Below are positions 7,582 to 15,578 of a stretch of 62,764 bases of DNA, one piece after another; position 1 is the stretch's first letter; each line of letters starts with the position of its first letter. The position numbers and the translations under genes are program-made. The notes beneath the pieces were generated by a model. The model worked only from the letters and a program-made list of their open reading frames with translations, searched no databases and had not been told where the DNA came from. Origin of the DNA: Dyella_A sp051962475. GTDB lineage: Bacteria > Pseudomonadota > Gammaproteobacteria > Xanthomonadales > Rhodanobacteraceae. The stretch covers positions 1-62,764 of the forward strand of contig NZ_JBQCCF010000049.1 of the NCBI RefSeq assembly GCF_051962475.1, written 5' to 3'.

Positions 7582-9528
7582 TCAGTTTCCAGCGTGGCGA
7601 AGCGCGGCCTGCAGCAGGCGCCGCTGCAGGCGATCGGCCAGCGATACGGGATGCTCCAGGTCCATGCGCGCCAGCGCCTCACGTTCGTTGGCACGGGCTT
7701 CGCCAGGCCGGGCGATGGCCCGCAACAAGCGCCACTTGCCACGCCAGGTGCGGCTGTTGGTCTTGAGCCAGCCCAGTGCCGGCAGCAGCCGCTGTTCGAC
7801 TTCGGTGAAGTCGCTACCGAACGGAAACGTCGGCATCAGACCGCGCTTGCGCAAGGGCGCCAGCGCTTCGGCCAGGCGTTCCGGACGGTGCTGGCGCCAG
7901 GCCTCGGGCACCACGAAATCGGCGCGCAGCTTGCCGTGCGATTTCGCCTCCGCGGCCAGCGCATCGACGAAGCGCGCGTCGCAGATCGACAGCATCGCCT
8001 CCACGCATTCCTCGTCGGTCTTGCCGCGCAGATCGGCCACACCGTACTCGGTGATGAACAGGTCGCGCAGGTGGCGCGGGATGGTGGTGGCTCCGTAGTT
8101 GAAGCGGATGTTGGTCTCGGTGCCGTGCGCCCCTTCCCGGGTGGCCCGCAGCAGCAGCGCGGAACGCCCATCCGGCAGCTCGTGCGCCATCGCCACGAAG
8201 TTGTACTGGCCACCCACGCCGCTCACCACGTGGCCGTCTTCCAGGCCGTCGGAGACCGCCGCGCCGGTGAGCGTGGCCATCATGCAGGTGTTGAAGAAGC
8301 GCGCGCCGCGGCGCTGCAGGCTGGCCAGCACCTGGTGATCGCCATAGAGCTGGTTGACGTTGGAGACGCGGCACATGTCGATCGCGTCCGGATCCGCTGC
8401 CTCGGTCTCGTGCAGCCAGCGGTACAGCTCGCGCGAGCCGAGGAAGAAGGCGCCGCGCAGGTAGTGCCCGCCCGGCACATCGGCCGGTAACCGACCGATC
8501 GCCGCGGCGCGCTCCAGCGCCAGGTTGTCCCACGCGCGGCGCCTGAGGATGCCGCCGCGCTGCAGGTGCATGAAGCCGTCCATCACCATTTCGCTGGCGC
8601 CGTAGAGGCCGCGCTGGAACGGCTCCATCCCGCCCAGCGATAGCGCCAGCGTGTGGGTGACGTAGCCGGTGTCCAGCGCCTCCAGCGCGGCGCGCCAGGC
8701 GAGGTTCTCGCGCTGGCGCAGCAACAGGGCGTGCACCAGCGCGTCGGACAGCGCGCCGATGCCGATCTGCAGGCAGCCGCCGTCCTTCACCAGAGCGCTG
8801 GCGTGCAGGCCCAACGCGTATTCGGCGGTCACCACCGGCTGCCGCGGCAGCGCGAACAGCGGCGGCGAGTGCTCGGGCGCCAGCTCGATGTCGAAGTAAT
8901 CCTGCGGCACCTCGGCGTTGCCGGACAGGTACGGCAGCTCCGGATGCACCACCGCCACGCACAGCGGCCGCGGCCGGCCCGACGCCACCACGCGATCGAG
9001 GAAATCCAGCGTGAGATCGGGATTGCTGGACAGGCTGTAGCGCACGCCCTCGGCGGTCTCGCGCCTTGCCACCAGCTGCACCAGCAGGTTGATGTCCTGC
9101 ACGGCCAGATCGCGTGCCACGTGGGTGTAGTTCTGGCTGATGTAGCTGCGCTGGGCGCTGCCCGAGTGCAGCATCACGCCGGACTGCATGTAGAACTCGT
9201 GCACCGCCACGTTCGGCGCAAGCGCATCGCGCGCCTGATCGAGCGCGTACTGCGGGTCGACCGCATCCTCGCCGAAATGGCGCGCCAGGAACGGCCCCAG
9301 GAAGCGCGCTTCCAGCCCGGGCTTCGGGGTTGGCCGGGTCAGGGACAGCGCGGTGTACAGGGTGAGCGAGCGCGCCGGCTGGGCAGCGATCAACGCGTAG
9401 ATGGCGTTGAGCAGGTCGTGCGGCTTGCCCAGGCCCAGCGGGGCGGCCACGCGCAGGTCCGGACCGAGCCGGTCGGCGATGACTTGCGCGCAGGCGTTCG
9501 TGTCCGTGTATCGCTGCTGGAGTGGCAT
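7582..9528 (-). CDS. Acetyl-CoA hydrolase/CoA-transferase family protein
   Basis: 648 residues from ATG 9528 (an upstream in-frame ATG at 9564 is possible but leaves only 16 bases to the divergent gene). The C-terminal half carries the acetyl-CoA hydrolase/transferase signatures GVGGQYNFV, NIRFNYGATTIPRHLRD and FITEYGVADLRGKTDEEC, as in butyryl/4-hydroxybutyrate CoA-transferases. The N-terminal half is longer than in the roughly 430-residue classical enzymes, and a further C-terminal tail follows. Substrate cannot be assigned. It is convergent with the split kinase, with only three bases between the stops. Confidence 0.82.
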   Translation of the reverse strand: MPLQQRYTDTNACAQVIADRLGPDLRVAAPLGLGKPHDLLNAIYALIAAQPARSLTLYTALSLTRPTPKPGLEARFLGPFLARHFGEDAVDPQYALDQARDALAPNVAVHEFYMQSGVMLHSGSAQRSYISQNYTHVARDLAVQDINLLVQLVARRETAEGVRYSLSSNPDLTLDFLDRVVASGRPRPLCVAVVHPELPYLSGNAEVPQDYFDIELAPEHSPPLFALPRQPVVTAEYALGLHASALVKDGGCLQIGIGALSDALVHALLLRQRENLAWRAALEALDTGYVTHTLALSLGGMEPFQRGLYGASEMVMDGFMHLQRGGILRRRAWDNLALERAAAIGRLPADVPGGHYLRGAFFLGSRELYRWLHETEAADPDAIDMCRVSNVNQLYGDHQVLASLQRRGARFFNTCMMATLTGAAVSDGLEDGHVVSGVGGQYNFVAMAHELPDGRSALLLRATREGAHGTETNIRFNYGATTIPRHLRDLFITEYGVADLRGKTDEECVEAMLSICDARFVDALAAEAKSHGKLRADFVVPEAWRQHRPERLAEALAPLRKRGLMPTFPFGSDFTEVEQRLLPALGWLKTNSRTWRGKWRLLRAIARPGEARANEREALARMDLEHPVSLADRLQRRLLQAALRHAGN

Positions 9529-9580
9529 GGCCGGATCATGCCAGAAGCGTCTTTCACGACGCATGCCCTAGACTCGCCCG

Positions 9581-11062
9581 ATGGCTTCATCTCCCCTGGA
9601 TACCTCCCGCCCGGATCGCTTCATCGCTGCCCAGGCGCTCAGCCGCGCCGCCGGCGCGCCCCTGCTCACCGGCAACGCGGTGGAATTGCTGATCGACGCG
9701 GCCGTGCACTACCAGCGCTGGCTGGCAGCGATCCGCCACGCGCGCAAGCGGGTGCTGCTGGAGAACTACATCATCCGCGACGACAGCGTGGGCCGCGCGT
9801 TTCGCGACGCGCTCGTTGAGCGCGCGCTCGCCGGCGTGTTCGTGGCGGTGGTGTGCGACTGGGTCGGTTGCCTGGGGCAATCCGGCGCGGCGTTCTGGAA
9901 ACCCTTGCGCGAGGCCGGCGGCCAGGTCCGCGTGTTCAACCGCCCGCAGCTCGGCCGGCCGTTCGGCTGGATCAGCCGCGACCACCGCAAGGTGCTGGTG
10001 GTCGACGGTGAACTCGGCTTTCTGTCCGGCGTGTGCATCAGCGAGAAGTGGCTCGGCGACCCGTCGCGCGGCGTCGCACCCTGGCGCGATACCGGCGTGG
10101 CGCTGCGTGGGCCCGCGGTAGCCGAAGTGGAAGCTGCCTTCGCCCGCAGTTGGGCCGGCACCGGCGCACCGCTGCCGCGCTGGCCCGCCGAGGCCTTGCA
10201 TGAGCCGCCGGGCCAGGTGTCGCTGCGGGTGATCGCCACCGAGCCGTCCACCGCCGGGCTGTACCGGCTCGATCAGCAGATTGCCGCCATGGCGCGCAAG
10301 ACGCTGTGGCTGACCGATGCGTATTTCGTGGGCGTGGCGCCGTACGTGCAGGCGCTGGCAGCCGCCGCGCGCGACGGGGTGGACGTGCGCCTGCTGGTGC
10401 CCGGCAGCAGCGATATTCCGATGGTGGCTGGCCTGTCGCGCTCCGGCTACCGCCCGCTGCTCAAGGCCGGCGTGCGCGTGTTCGAGTGGAACGGCTCGAT
10501 GATCCACGCCAAGACGGCCGTCGCCGACGGCATCTGGGCACGCGTGGGCTCATCCAATCTCAATGTGGCCAGCTGGCTGGGCAACCGCGAGATCGACGTG
10601 GCAGTGGAAGACCAGGGCTTCGCGCAGCAGCTCGCCGAGCAATACGAAACCGACCTGGGCAACGCCACCGAGATCGTGCTGGCGCCACGGCGGCGATTGC
10701 GCGGCGAGCGCGTGCAGCGCTCGGGCGAGGATCCGGCCGCGCAGCTGCGCCGTGCGGCGCGGCGGCCGCGCGGCGGCAACGGCAGCTCCGGCCGGGCCGC
10801 GGCCAGCGCCCTGCGCCTGGCCAACTCGGTGGGCGCCGTGCTCACCGACCGGCGCGTGCTGGGCGATACCGACATCAGCCCGCTGGTGATCGGCACGGTG
10901 GCGCTGACCGTGCTGGCGGTGGTGGCCGCGCTGTGGCCGGCGATCATCGCCTGGCCGCTGGCGCTGCTGTCGGCCTGGTTCGCGCTCAATCTGGCGGTGC
11001 GCGCATGGCGCACGCGGCAGGCGCGGCAGCGCCGCCGGCAGGACGACGACGACGCAAACTGA
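9581..11062 (+). CDS. Phospholipase D-like / cardiolipin synthase family protein
   Basis: 493 residues with two HKD half-sites: DHRKVLVVDG at about 134-143 (His135, Lys137) and MIHAKTAVADG at about 307-317 (His309, Lys311). Each is followed by the usual Gly/Ser-Asn segment (VGSSNLNVASW after the second). This layout fits ClsB/ClsC-type cardiolipin synthases or phosphatidyltransferases acting at the inner membrane. Unlike ClsA, the hydrophobic part is C-terminal: about residues 425-475 form two probable membrane helices, followed by a basic then acidic tail. No N-terminal membrane helices are seen. Phospholipid synthesis is the likely role; the substrate is inferred. Confidence 0.85.
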   Translation: MASSPLDTSRPDRFIAAQALSRAAGAPLLTGNAVELLIDAAVHYQRWLAAIRHARKRVLLENYIIRDDSVGRAFRDALVERALAGVFVAVVCDWVGCLGQSGAAFWKPLREAGGQVRVFNRPQLGRPFGWISRDHRKVLVVDGELGFLSGVCISEKWLGDPSRGVAPWRDTGVALRGPAVAEVEAAFARSWAGTGAPLPRWPAEALHEPPGQVSLRVIATEPSTAGLYRLDQQIAAMARKTLWLTDAYFVGVAPYVQALAAAARDGVDVRLLVPGSSDIPMVAGLSRSGYRPLLKAGVRVFEWNGSMIHAKTAVADGIWARVGSSNLNVASWLGNREIDVAVEDQGFAQQLAEQYETDLGNATEIVLAPRRRLRGERVQRSGEDPAAQLRRAARRPRGGNGSSGRAAASALRLANSVGAVLTDRRVLGDTDISPLVIGTVALTVLAVVAALWPAIIAWPLALLSAWFALNLAVRAWRTRQARQRRRQDDDDAN

Positions 11063-11097
11063 GCTGCATTTACCGATACTAATCATCTATTTACGCA

Positions 11098-11123
11098 ACC
11101 TGCGTGAGAAGTCGCACGCAGGT
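11098..11123. repeat. 9-bp inverted repeat upstream of xseA
   Basis: ACCTGCGTG (11098-11106) and CACGCAGGT (11115-11123) are perfect complements with an 8-base loop, in the AT-richer gap between the phospholipase D gene and xseA. A second short stem (GCGCAA/TTGCGC) follows at about 11130-11148. No T-run is present. It may be an operator or an mRNA structure in the xseA leader; no function can be shown. Confidence 0.5.
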
Positions 11124-11174
11124 CGCAGCGCAAGCGCATGTTGCGCGTCACCTTCGTGCTAACCTCGCGCGCTC

Positions 11175-12554
11175 ATGTCTGCCTTCGATCCCTTCTCCGG
11201 ACGTGGCCCGGCGTCCGACGATGACGCCGCTGCACCGCGCCGCATCCTCACCCCCAGCACGTTGAACCGGCTGGTGCGCGGCCTGCTGGAAGACGCGCTG
11301 CCGATGGTGTGGATCGAGGGCGAGCTCTCGAACGTGGCGCGCCCCGCCTCCGGCCACCTGTATTTCACGCTGAAGGACGCCGGCGCCCAGGTGCGCTGCG
11401 CCATGTTCAAGATGAAAAGCAGCCGGCTCACCTTCAAGCCGGTGGACGGCATGCAGGTGCTGGTGCGGGCCAAGGTGGGGTTGTACGAGCCGCGCGGCGA
11501 ATTTCAGCTGGTCGCCGAATCGATGGAGCCAGCCGGCGAAGGCGCCCTGCGCCGCGCGTTCGACGCGCTCAAGGCCAAGCTCGACGCCGAAGGCCTGTTC
11601 GATCCCGCGCGCAAGCGTCCGCTGCCCCGCTACATCCGCCGCCTCGGCGTGATCACTTCGGCCACCGGCGCGGCAATTCGCGACGTGCTCAGCGTGCTCG
11701 GCCGACGCTGGCCGCTGCTCGAAGTGGACGTGCTGCCCGTGCCCGTGCAGGGCAAGGAAGCGCCACCAGCGATCGTCGCCATGCTGCGCAAAGCCTCGGC
11801 CAGCGGCCGCTACGACGCTCTGCTGCTGACCCGCGGCGGCGGCTCGCTGGAAGACCTGTGGGCGTTCAACGACGAGGCCGTCGCCCGCGCCGTGCATGCC
11901 AGCGCGGTGCCGGTGGTGTGCGCGGTCGGGCACGAGGTGGATTTCAGCATCGCCGACTTCGTCGCCGATCTGCGCGCGCCCACGCCCTCGGCCGCGGCCG
12001 AGCTGCTGGTGCCCGATGCGGCGCACCTGTCGCGCCAACTCAAGTTGTTGAGTCAGCGCATCGCCACCGTGCAGCAGCGCCGGCAGCACACGCTGGCACA
12101 GCGGGCGGATCACCTGCTGGCCCGACTCAACGCGCAGCGTCCGCAGGCGCGACTGGCGCGCGATCGCGAGCGGCTGGTGAACCTGCATCGCCGCCTGCTC
12201 GCCGCCGGCGCGGTCGGTCAGCAGCGGCGCGACCGCCGGCTGGAGCAACTGCACGGCCGCCTGCTCGCCCAGCATCCGCGCCATCGACTCGCCCTGCTCG
12301 CGCGCCGACTGGCCGAACTCGATCCGCGCCTGCGCCGCGCCTTCGCGCGCATGCTGGAACGCAAGCGACTCACGCTGGGCCAGACCGCCCGTGCGCTGCA
12401 CGCGGTGAGCCCGCTGGCCACGCTCGATCGCGGCTACGCGATCGTGTTCGATGCGCACGGCAAGGTGCTGCGTTCCACCACCGAGGTGAACGATGGCGAC
12501 GCGCTGCGCATCCGCCTCGCCGACGGCGAGCTGCCGGCCCGCGCGGGCGACTGA
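11175..12554 (+). CDS. xseA: Exodeoxyribonuclease VII large subunit
   Basis: Large subunit of the single-strand exonuclease ExoVII. The N-terminal OB-fold region (LEDALPMVWIEGELSNVARP, SGHLYFTLKDAGAQVRCAMF) is followed by the catalytic domain with GVITSATGAAIRD and TRGGGSLEDLWAFNDEAVAR. A long Arg/Gln/Leu-rich coiled-coil region runs from about residue 285 to 410, and a C-terminal segment with LDRGYAIV closes the protein. Length (459) is normal. The small subunit gene xseB is not in the window. Confidence 0.96.
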   Translation: MSAFDPFSGRGPASDDDAAAPRRILTPSTLNRLVRGLLEDALPMVWIEGELSNVARPASGHLYFTLKDAGAQVRCAMFKMKSSRLTFKPVDGMQVLVRAKVGLYEPRGEFQLVAESMEPAGEGALRRAFDALKAKLDAEGLFDPARKRPLPRYIRRLGVITSATGAAIRDVLSVLGRRWPLLEVDVLPVPVQGKEAPPAIVAMLRKASASGRYDALLLTRGGGSLEDLWAFNDEAVARAVHASAVPVVCAVGHEVDFSIADFVADLRAPTPSAAAELLVPDAAHLSRQLKLLSQRIATVQQRRQHTLAQRADHLLARLNAQRPQARLARDRERLVNLHRRLLAAGAVGQQRRDRRLEQLHGRLLAQHPRHRLALLARRLAELDPRLRRAFARMLERKRLTLGQTARALHAVSPLATLDRGYAIVFDAHGKVLRSTTEVNDGDALRIRLADGELPARAGD

Positions 12555-12634
12555 TCGCCGCCGTCCACGCGCGCACCACGCCCGCCGCCCGACACTGCCC
12601 GAATCACTATCACCGGTCGCTTCCGGGAGTTGCC

Positions 12635-14065
12635 ATGCTTGCCAAGACCTACCCCTACTACCTGGCCAATCGCCCGCAGTCCTCGAAGACGATGCTGGAC
12701 GTGCGCGACAAGTACAGCGGCAAGGTCGCCACCCGCGTGGCGGTGCCCGATGCCCGCGCCACCGAGAAGGCCATCGCCGCGGCCGTGCAGGCGGCGCCGG
12801 CGATGCGCGCGTTCAAGCCGTGGCAGCGCCAGGCAGTGCTGCAGCACTGCGCGACACGCTTCGAAGCACGCAGGGACGAACTGGCCCGCGCGCTGTGCAT
12901 CGAGGCCGGCAAGCCGATCAAGGATGCCGCCGGCGAAGTGACCCGCCTGATCGAAACCTTCCAGATCGCCGCCGAGGAAGCCGTGCGCATCAACGGCGAG
13001 ACGATCAACCTGGAACTGGCCGGCCGCCTGGACGGCTATCGCGGCTACACCCGCCGCGTGCCGCTGGGGCCGGTGAGCTTCATCACTCCGTTCAACTTCC
13101 CGCTCAACCTGGTGGCGCACAAGGTCGCCCCGGCGATCGCGGCGGGTTGCCCGTTTGTGCTCAAGCCGTCGGAGAAGACGCCGATCGGCGCGCTGATCAT
13201 CGGCGAGGTGCTGGCCGAGACCGATCTGCCGAAGGGCGCGTTCTCGATCCTGCCGCTGGACGGCGCCCACGCCACGCCCCTGGTCGAGGACGAGCGCCTC
13301 AAGCTGCTTTCCTTCACCGGCGGCCAGATCGGCTGGGAGCTCAAGGCCCGCGCCGGACGCAAGAAGGTCACGCTGGAACTGGGCGGCAACGCCGCCTGCA
13401 TCGTCGACGCCGACCAGGGCGACAAGCTTGATCACGTGGTCGAGCGGCTGGTGTTCGGCGCGTTCTACCAGTCCGGCCAGAGCTGCATCAGCGTGCAGCG
13501 CATCTACGCCCACGTGGACGTCTACGACGCGCTCAAGCGCAAGCTGGTCGCCGCGGTGAAAAAGCTCAAGGCCGGTGACCCGAAGAAGAAGGACGTGTTC
13601 CTCGGCCCGATGATCGACGAGGCCGCCGCCGAGCGCCTGCAGGGCTGGATAGCCGAGGCCCGCCAGGCCGGCGCCAAGCTGCTGTGCGGCGGCAAGCGCG
13701 AGGGCGCCATGCTCGAGGCCACGCTGATGGAAGACGTGCCGCGCGAGGCGAAGGTCAACCGCATGGAAGCCTTCGGTCCGTTCGCCCTGCTCGCCCCGTT
13801 CCGCACGTTCGAGGAGGCGGCGGCGCGGGTCAACGATTCGAACTTCGGCTTGCAGGCCGGCATCTTCACCAACCGGCTCGACCACGCCATGCGCGCGTGG
13901 GACGAGCTGGAGCAAGGCGGCGTGGTGGTGAACGACGTGCCCAGCTTCCGCGTCGACAACATGCCCTACGGCGGCGTGAAGCTCTCCGGCCTGGGCCGTG
14001 AGGGCGTGCGCTACGCCATCGAGGACATGACCGAGGTGCGGCTGATGGTGATGCGCGAGGGCTGA
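12635..14065 (+). CDS. NAD(P)-dependent aldehyde dehydrogenase
   Basis: 476-residue ALDH-superfamily enzyme. The cofactor domain has FITPFNFPLNLVAHKVAPA and KPSEKTP. The catalytic general base is Glu248 (LELGGNAA), and the nucleophile is Cys284 in GQSCISVQR. The C-terminal NDVPSFRVDNMPYGGVKLSG is typical of glyceraldehyde-3-phosphate/succinate-semialdehyde-like members of the superfamily. The ATG has a GGGAG ribosome-binding site five bases upstream. Substrate is not predictable from sequence alone. It is convergent with the ydcF-like gene. Confidence 0.9.
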   Translation: MLAKTYPYYLANRPQSSKTMLDVRDKYSGKVATRVAVPDARATEKAIAAAVQAAPAMRAFKPWQRQAVLQHCATRFEARRDELARALCIEAGKPIKDAAGEVTRLIETFQIAAEEAVRINGETINLELAGRLDGYRGYTRRVPLGPVSFITPFNFPLNLVAHKVAPAIAAGCPFVLKPSEKTPIGALIIGEVLAETDLPKGAFSILPLDGAHATPLVEDERLKLLSFTGGQIGWELKARAGRKKVTLELGGNAACIVDADQGDKLDHVVERLVFGAFYQSGQSCISVQRIYAHVDVYDALKRKLVAAVKKLKAGDPKKKDVFLGPMIDEAAAERLQGWIAEARQAGAKLLCGGKREGAMLEATLMEDVPREAKVNRMEAFGPFALLAPFRTFEEAAARVNDSNFGLQAGIFTNRLDHAMRAWDELEQGGVVVNDVPSFRVDNMPYGGVKLSGLGREGVRYAIEDMTEVRLMVMREG

Positions 14066-14069
14066 GCGC

Positions 14070-14840
14070 TCAGCGCTTGGCGGGAATCAGCGGCGCCGTG
14101 ATCGGCGGCACGTTCTTGCCCAGCGCGTTGTAGACGCGGTAGCGCACCAGCCCGATGTACTCGTGTAGCGCCGCGTCGAACAACGCCGCGTTCCACGCCT
14201 GCGGCAGCCACGAGGGCACTGCGCGCACCAGGTCGCCGCGCACCGGCTCCGGCCGGATGCCGAAATGCGCGAAGTACAGCAGGCTGCGCCGCAGATGCAG
14301 GCCCGAACTCACCAGCAGCACCCGCTGTGGTTGGTAGGCCAGCAGCAGCGGGCGGCTGAACTGCGCGTTCTGCCAGGTGCTGAGGCTGCGCTGCTCCAGG
14401 ATCAGGTCGGACGCGGGCACGCCCAGTGCCAGCAGCAGATCGCCGTACACCGCCGCCTCGCTGTGCCCGTTGTGCAGCGGATCGCCGCCGCTGGCCAGCA
14501 CCTTGCAGTCGCCTCCGGCGGCATGGCACTGGCGATACAGCGCTGCGGCGCGGGCGATGCGGCCGTAGCCGTACAGTGGCGGCTCGGCCTGCCCGGCCGC
14601 GTTGCGAACGGTGCCGGCGCCCAGCAGCAGGATCACGTTGCGCTGCGCCCACGGCGCGGGCGGCTGCATGGTGTAACCGGCCTGCAGCCGGTCGAGCATC
14701 CAGCCGGTCAGCGGGCCATCGCCCACCGCGACCACACCGGCCAGGATCAGCACCAGCACCGCGGCGCTGCTGCGTCGCCAGCCCAGCCAGGCCAGGCCAC
14801 CCGCCAGCAACACCAGGACCCCCAGCACGGTCAGACTCAT
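14070..14840 (-). CDS. YdcF/SanA-like protein (DUF218)
   Basis: 256 residues. Two hydrophobic helices near the N-terminus (about 1-17 and 24-41) anchor a DUF218 domain with VILLLGAGTVRN, LASGGDPLHNGHSEAA and LEQRSLSTWQNA. Such proteins are inner-membrane, envelope-related proteins of poorly defined function (ElyC, SanA, YdcF in E. coli). The start is fixed by GGAG seven bases before the ATG. The frame is open upstream, but that part reads like leader sequence. Confidence 0.85.
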   Translation of the reverse strand: MSLTVLGVLVLLAGGLAWLGWRRSSAAVLVLILAGVVAVGDGPLTGWMLDRLQAGYTMQPPAPWAQRNVILLLGAGTVRNAAGQAEPPLYGYGRIARAAALYRQCHAAGGDCKVLASGGDPLHNGHSEAAVYGDLLLALGVPASDLILEQRSLSTWQNAQFSRPLLLAYQPQRVLLVSSGLHLRRSLLYFAHFGIRPEPVRGDLVRAVPSWLPQAWNAALFDAALHEYIGLVRYRVYNALGKNVPPITAPLIPAKR

Positions 14841-15010
14841 CGTCGCCTCCAGCAAAACGCGAAGACTAGGCGGCTGGCCCGCGGAAGCCAAGGCGACGGC
14901 GCCATGCACCGGCGCAGCGTTCGCAACGGGAAACGCAGCGAGCACCGAATCGCCTCTGGAAACCCCGCACGCCGTGACCACTTATCGGCCATGTCGATGA
15001 GAGGTGGCGT

Positions 15011-15040
15011 GTCGTGACCCAACGTGTCGTGACCCAACGT
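15011..15040. repeat. Exact 15-bp tandem duplication at a start codon
   Basis: The 15-mer GTCGTGACCCAACGT occurs twice head to tail (15011-15025 and 15026-15040). Each copy contains a GTG in the same reading frame, so the gene at 15014 has duplicated starts and an N-terminal VTQR repeat. Confidence 0.9.
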
Positions 15041-15502
15041 GGATGGCTCGGACGGATGTTGTGGCTGGCGCTGCTGCTGGCTTTCGGCGTGCCGACGGCG
15101 GCGTTCGGCCAGGGCGCCAGCGACTACGCCCGCATCGCCGCCCCCGACGTGGCGCAGGCCTCGGGCTTCCTCACGCAGGTGATGGGCTGCGATGCACTGG
15201 ACATGTCGGCCGATCGCGCACTGCTGGAGTGCAGCCAGGGCGCGATTGTCGAGATCGTGCAGGGCGACTCGCCAGCGGCCGGCCGCCCGGCATTGCAACT
15301 GCGCATCGAGAACGTCGACGCCGCGCTGGGCTGGCTGCAGCACCAGCATGTGGCGGTGATCGGCGACCACGCCGCCGGCACCCGCGGCGACGGCGGCCTT
15401 GTGCGCATCGACGTGCAGGCCCCGTGGGGCCAGACGCTGGAACTGGTCGGCCACGGCACGCCCGATCCCGCCGCGCCCGGCACCCGTCTGGCCGCCGACT
15501 GA
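15014..15502 (+). CDS. Secreted VOC/glyoxalase-like protein
   Basis: 162 residues. A basic N-terminus and hydrophobic core (MLWLALLLAFGVPTAAFG) form a probable Sec signal peptide with cleavage near AFG-QG. The mature part (about 130 residues) has the alternating pattern of a vicinal-oxygen-chelate domain: YARIAAPDVAQASGFLTQVMGC, LRIENVDAALGWLQ, and VRIDVQAPWGQTLELVGH. The clear metal ligands of true glyoxalase I are not evident. The start is GTG 15014, preceded by a GAGAGG stretch about 10 bases upstream. Location is probably periplasmic; function is unknown. Confidence 0.65.
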   Translation: MTQRVVTQRGWLGRMLWLALLLAFGVPTAAFGQGASDYARIAAPDVAQASGFLTQVMGCDALDMSADRALLECSQGAIVEIVQGDSPAAGRPALQLRIENVDAALGWLQHQHVAVIGDHAAGTRGDGGLVRIDVQAPWGQTLELVGHGTPDPAAPGTRLAAD

Positions 15503-15578
15503 GTCGTCACACCGTCGCCCATCGGGCGGCGTAGCATCGGCCGGGCACCCGCACGGGTGCAGGACACGGAGCGGCCCG

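Noticed and set aside
11309..12634. A long upstream extension in frame with the aldehyde dehydrogenase, overlapping xseA
   Set aside because: The extension is in a different frame of a clear xseA gene. GGGAG directly before ATG 12635 and the family N-terminus fix the dehydrogenase start.
15011..15040. The 15-bp tandem repeat as a possible CRISPR repeat or attachment site
   Set aside because: Only two abutting copies and no spacer; it is best explained by local slippage.
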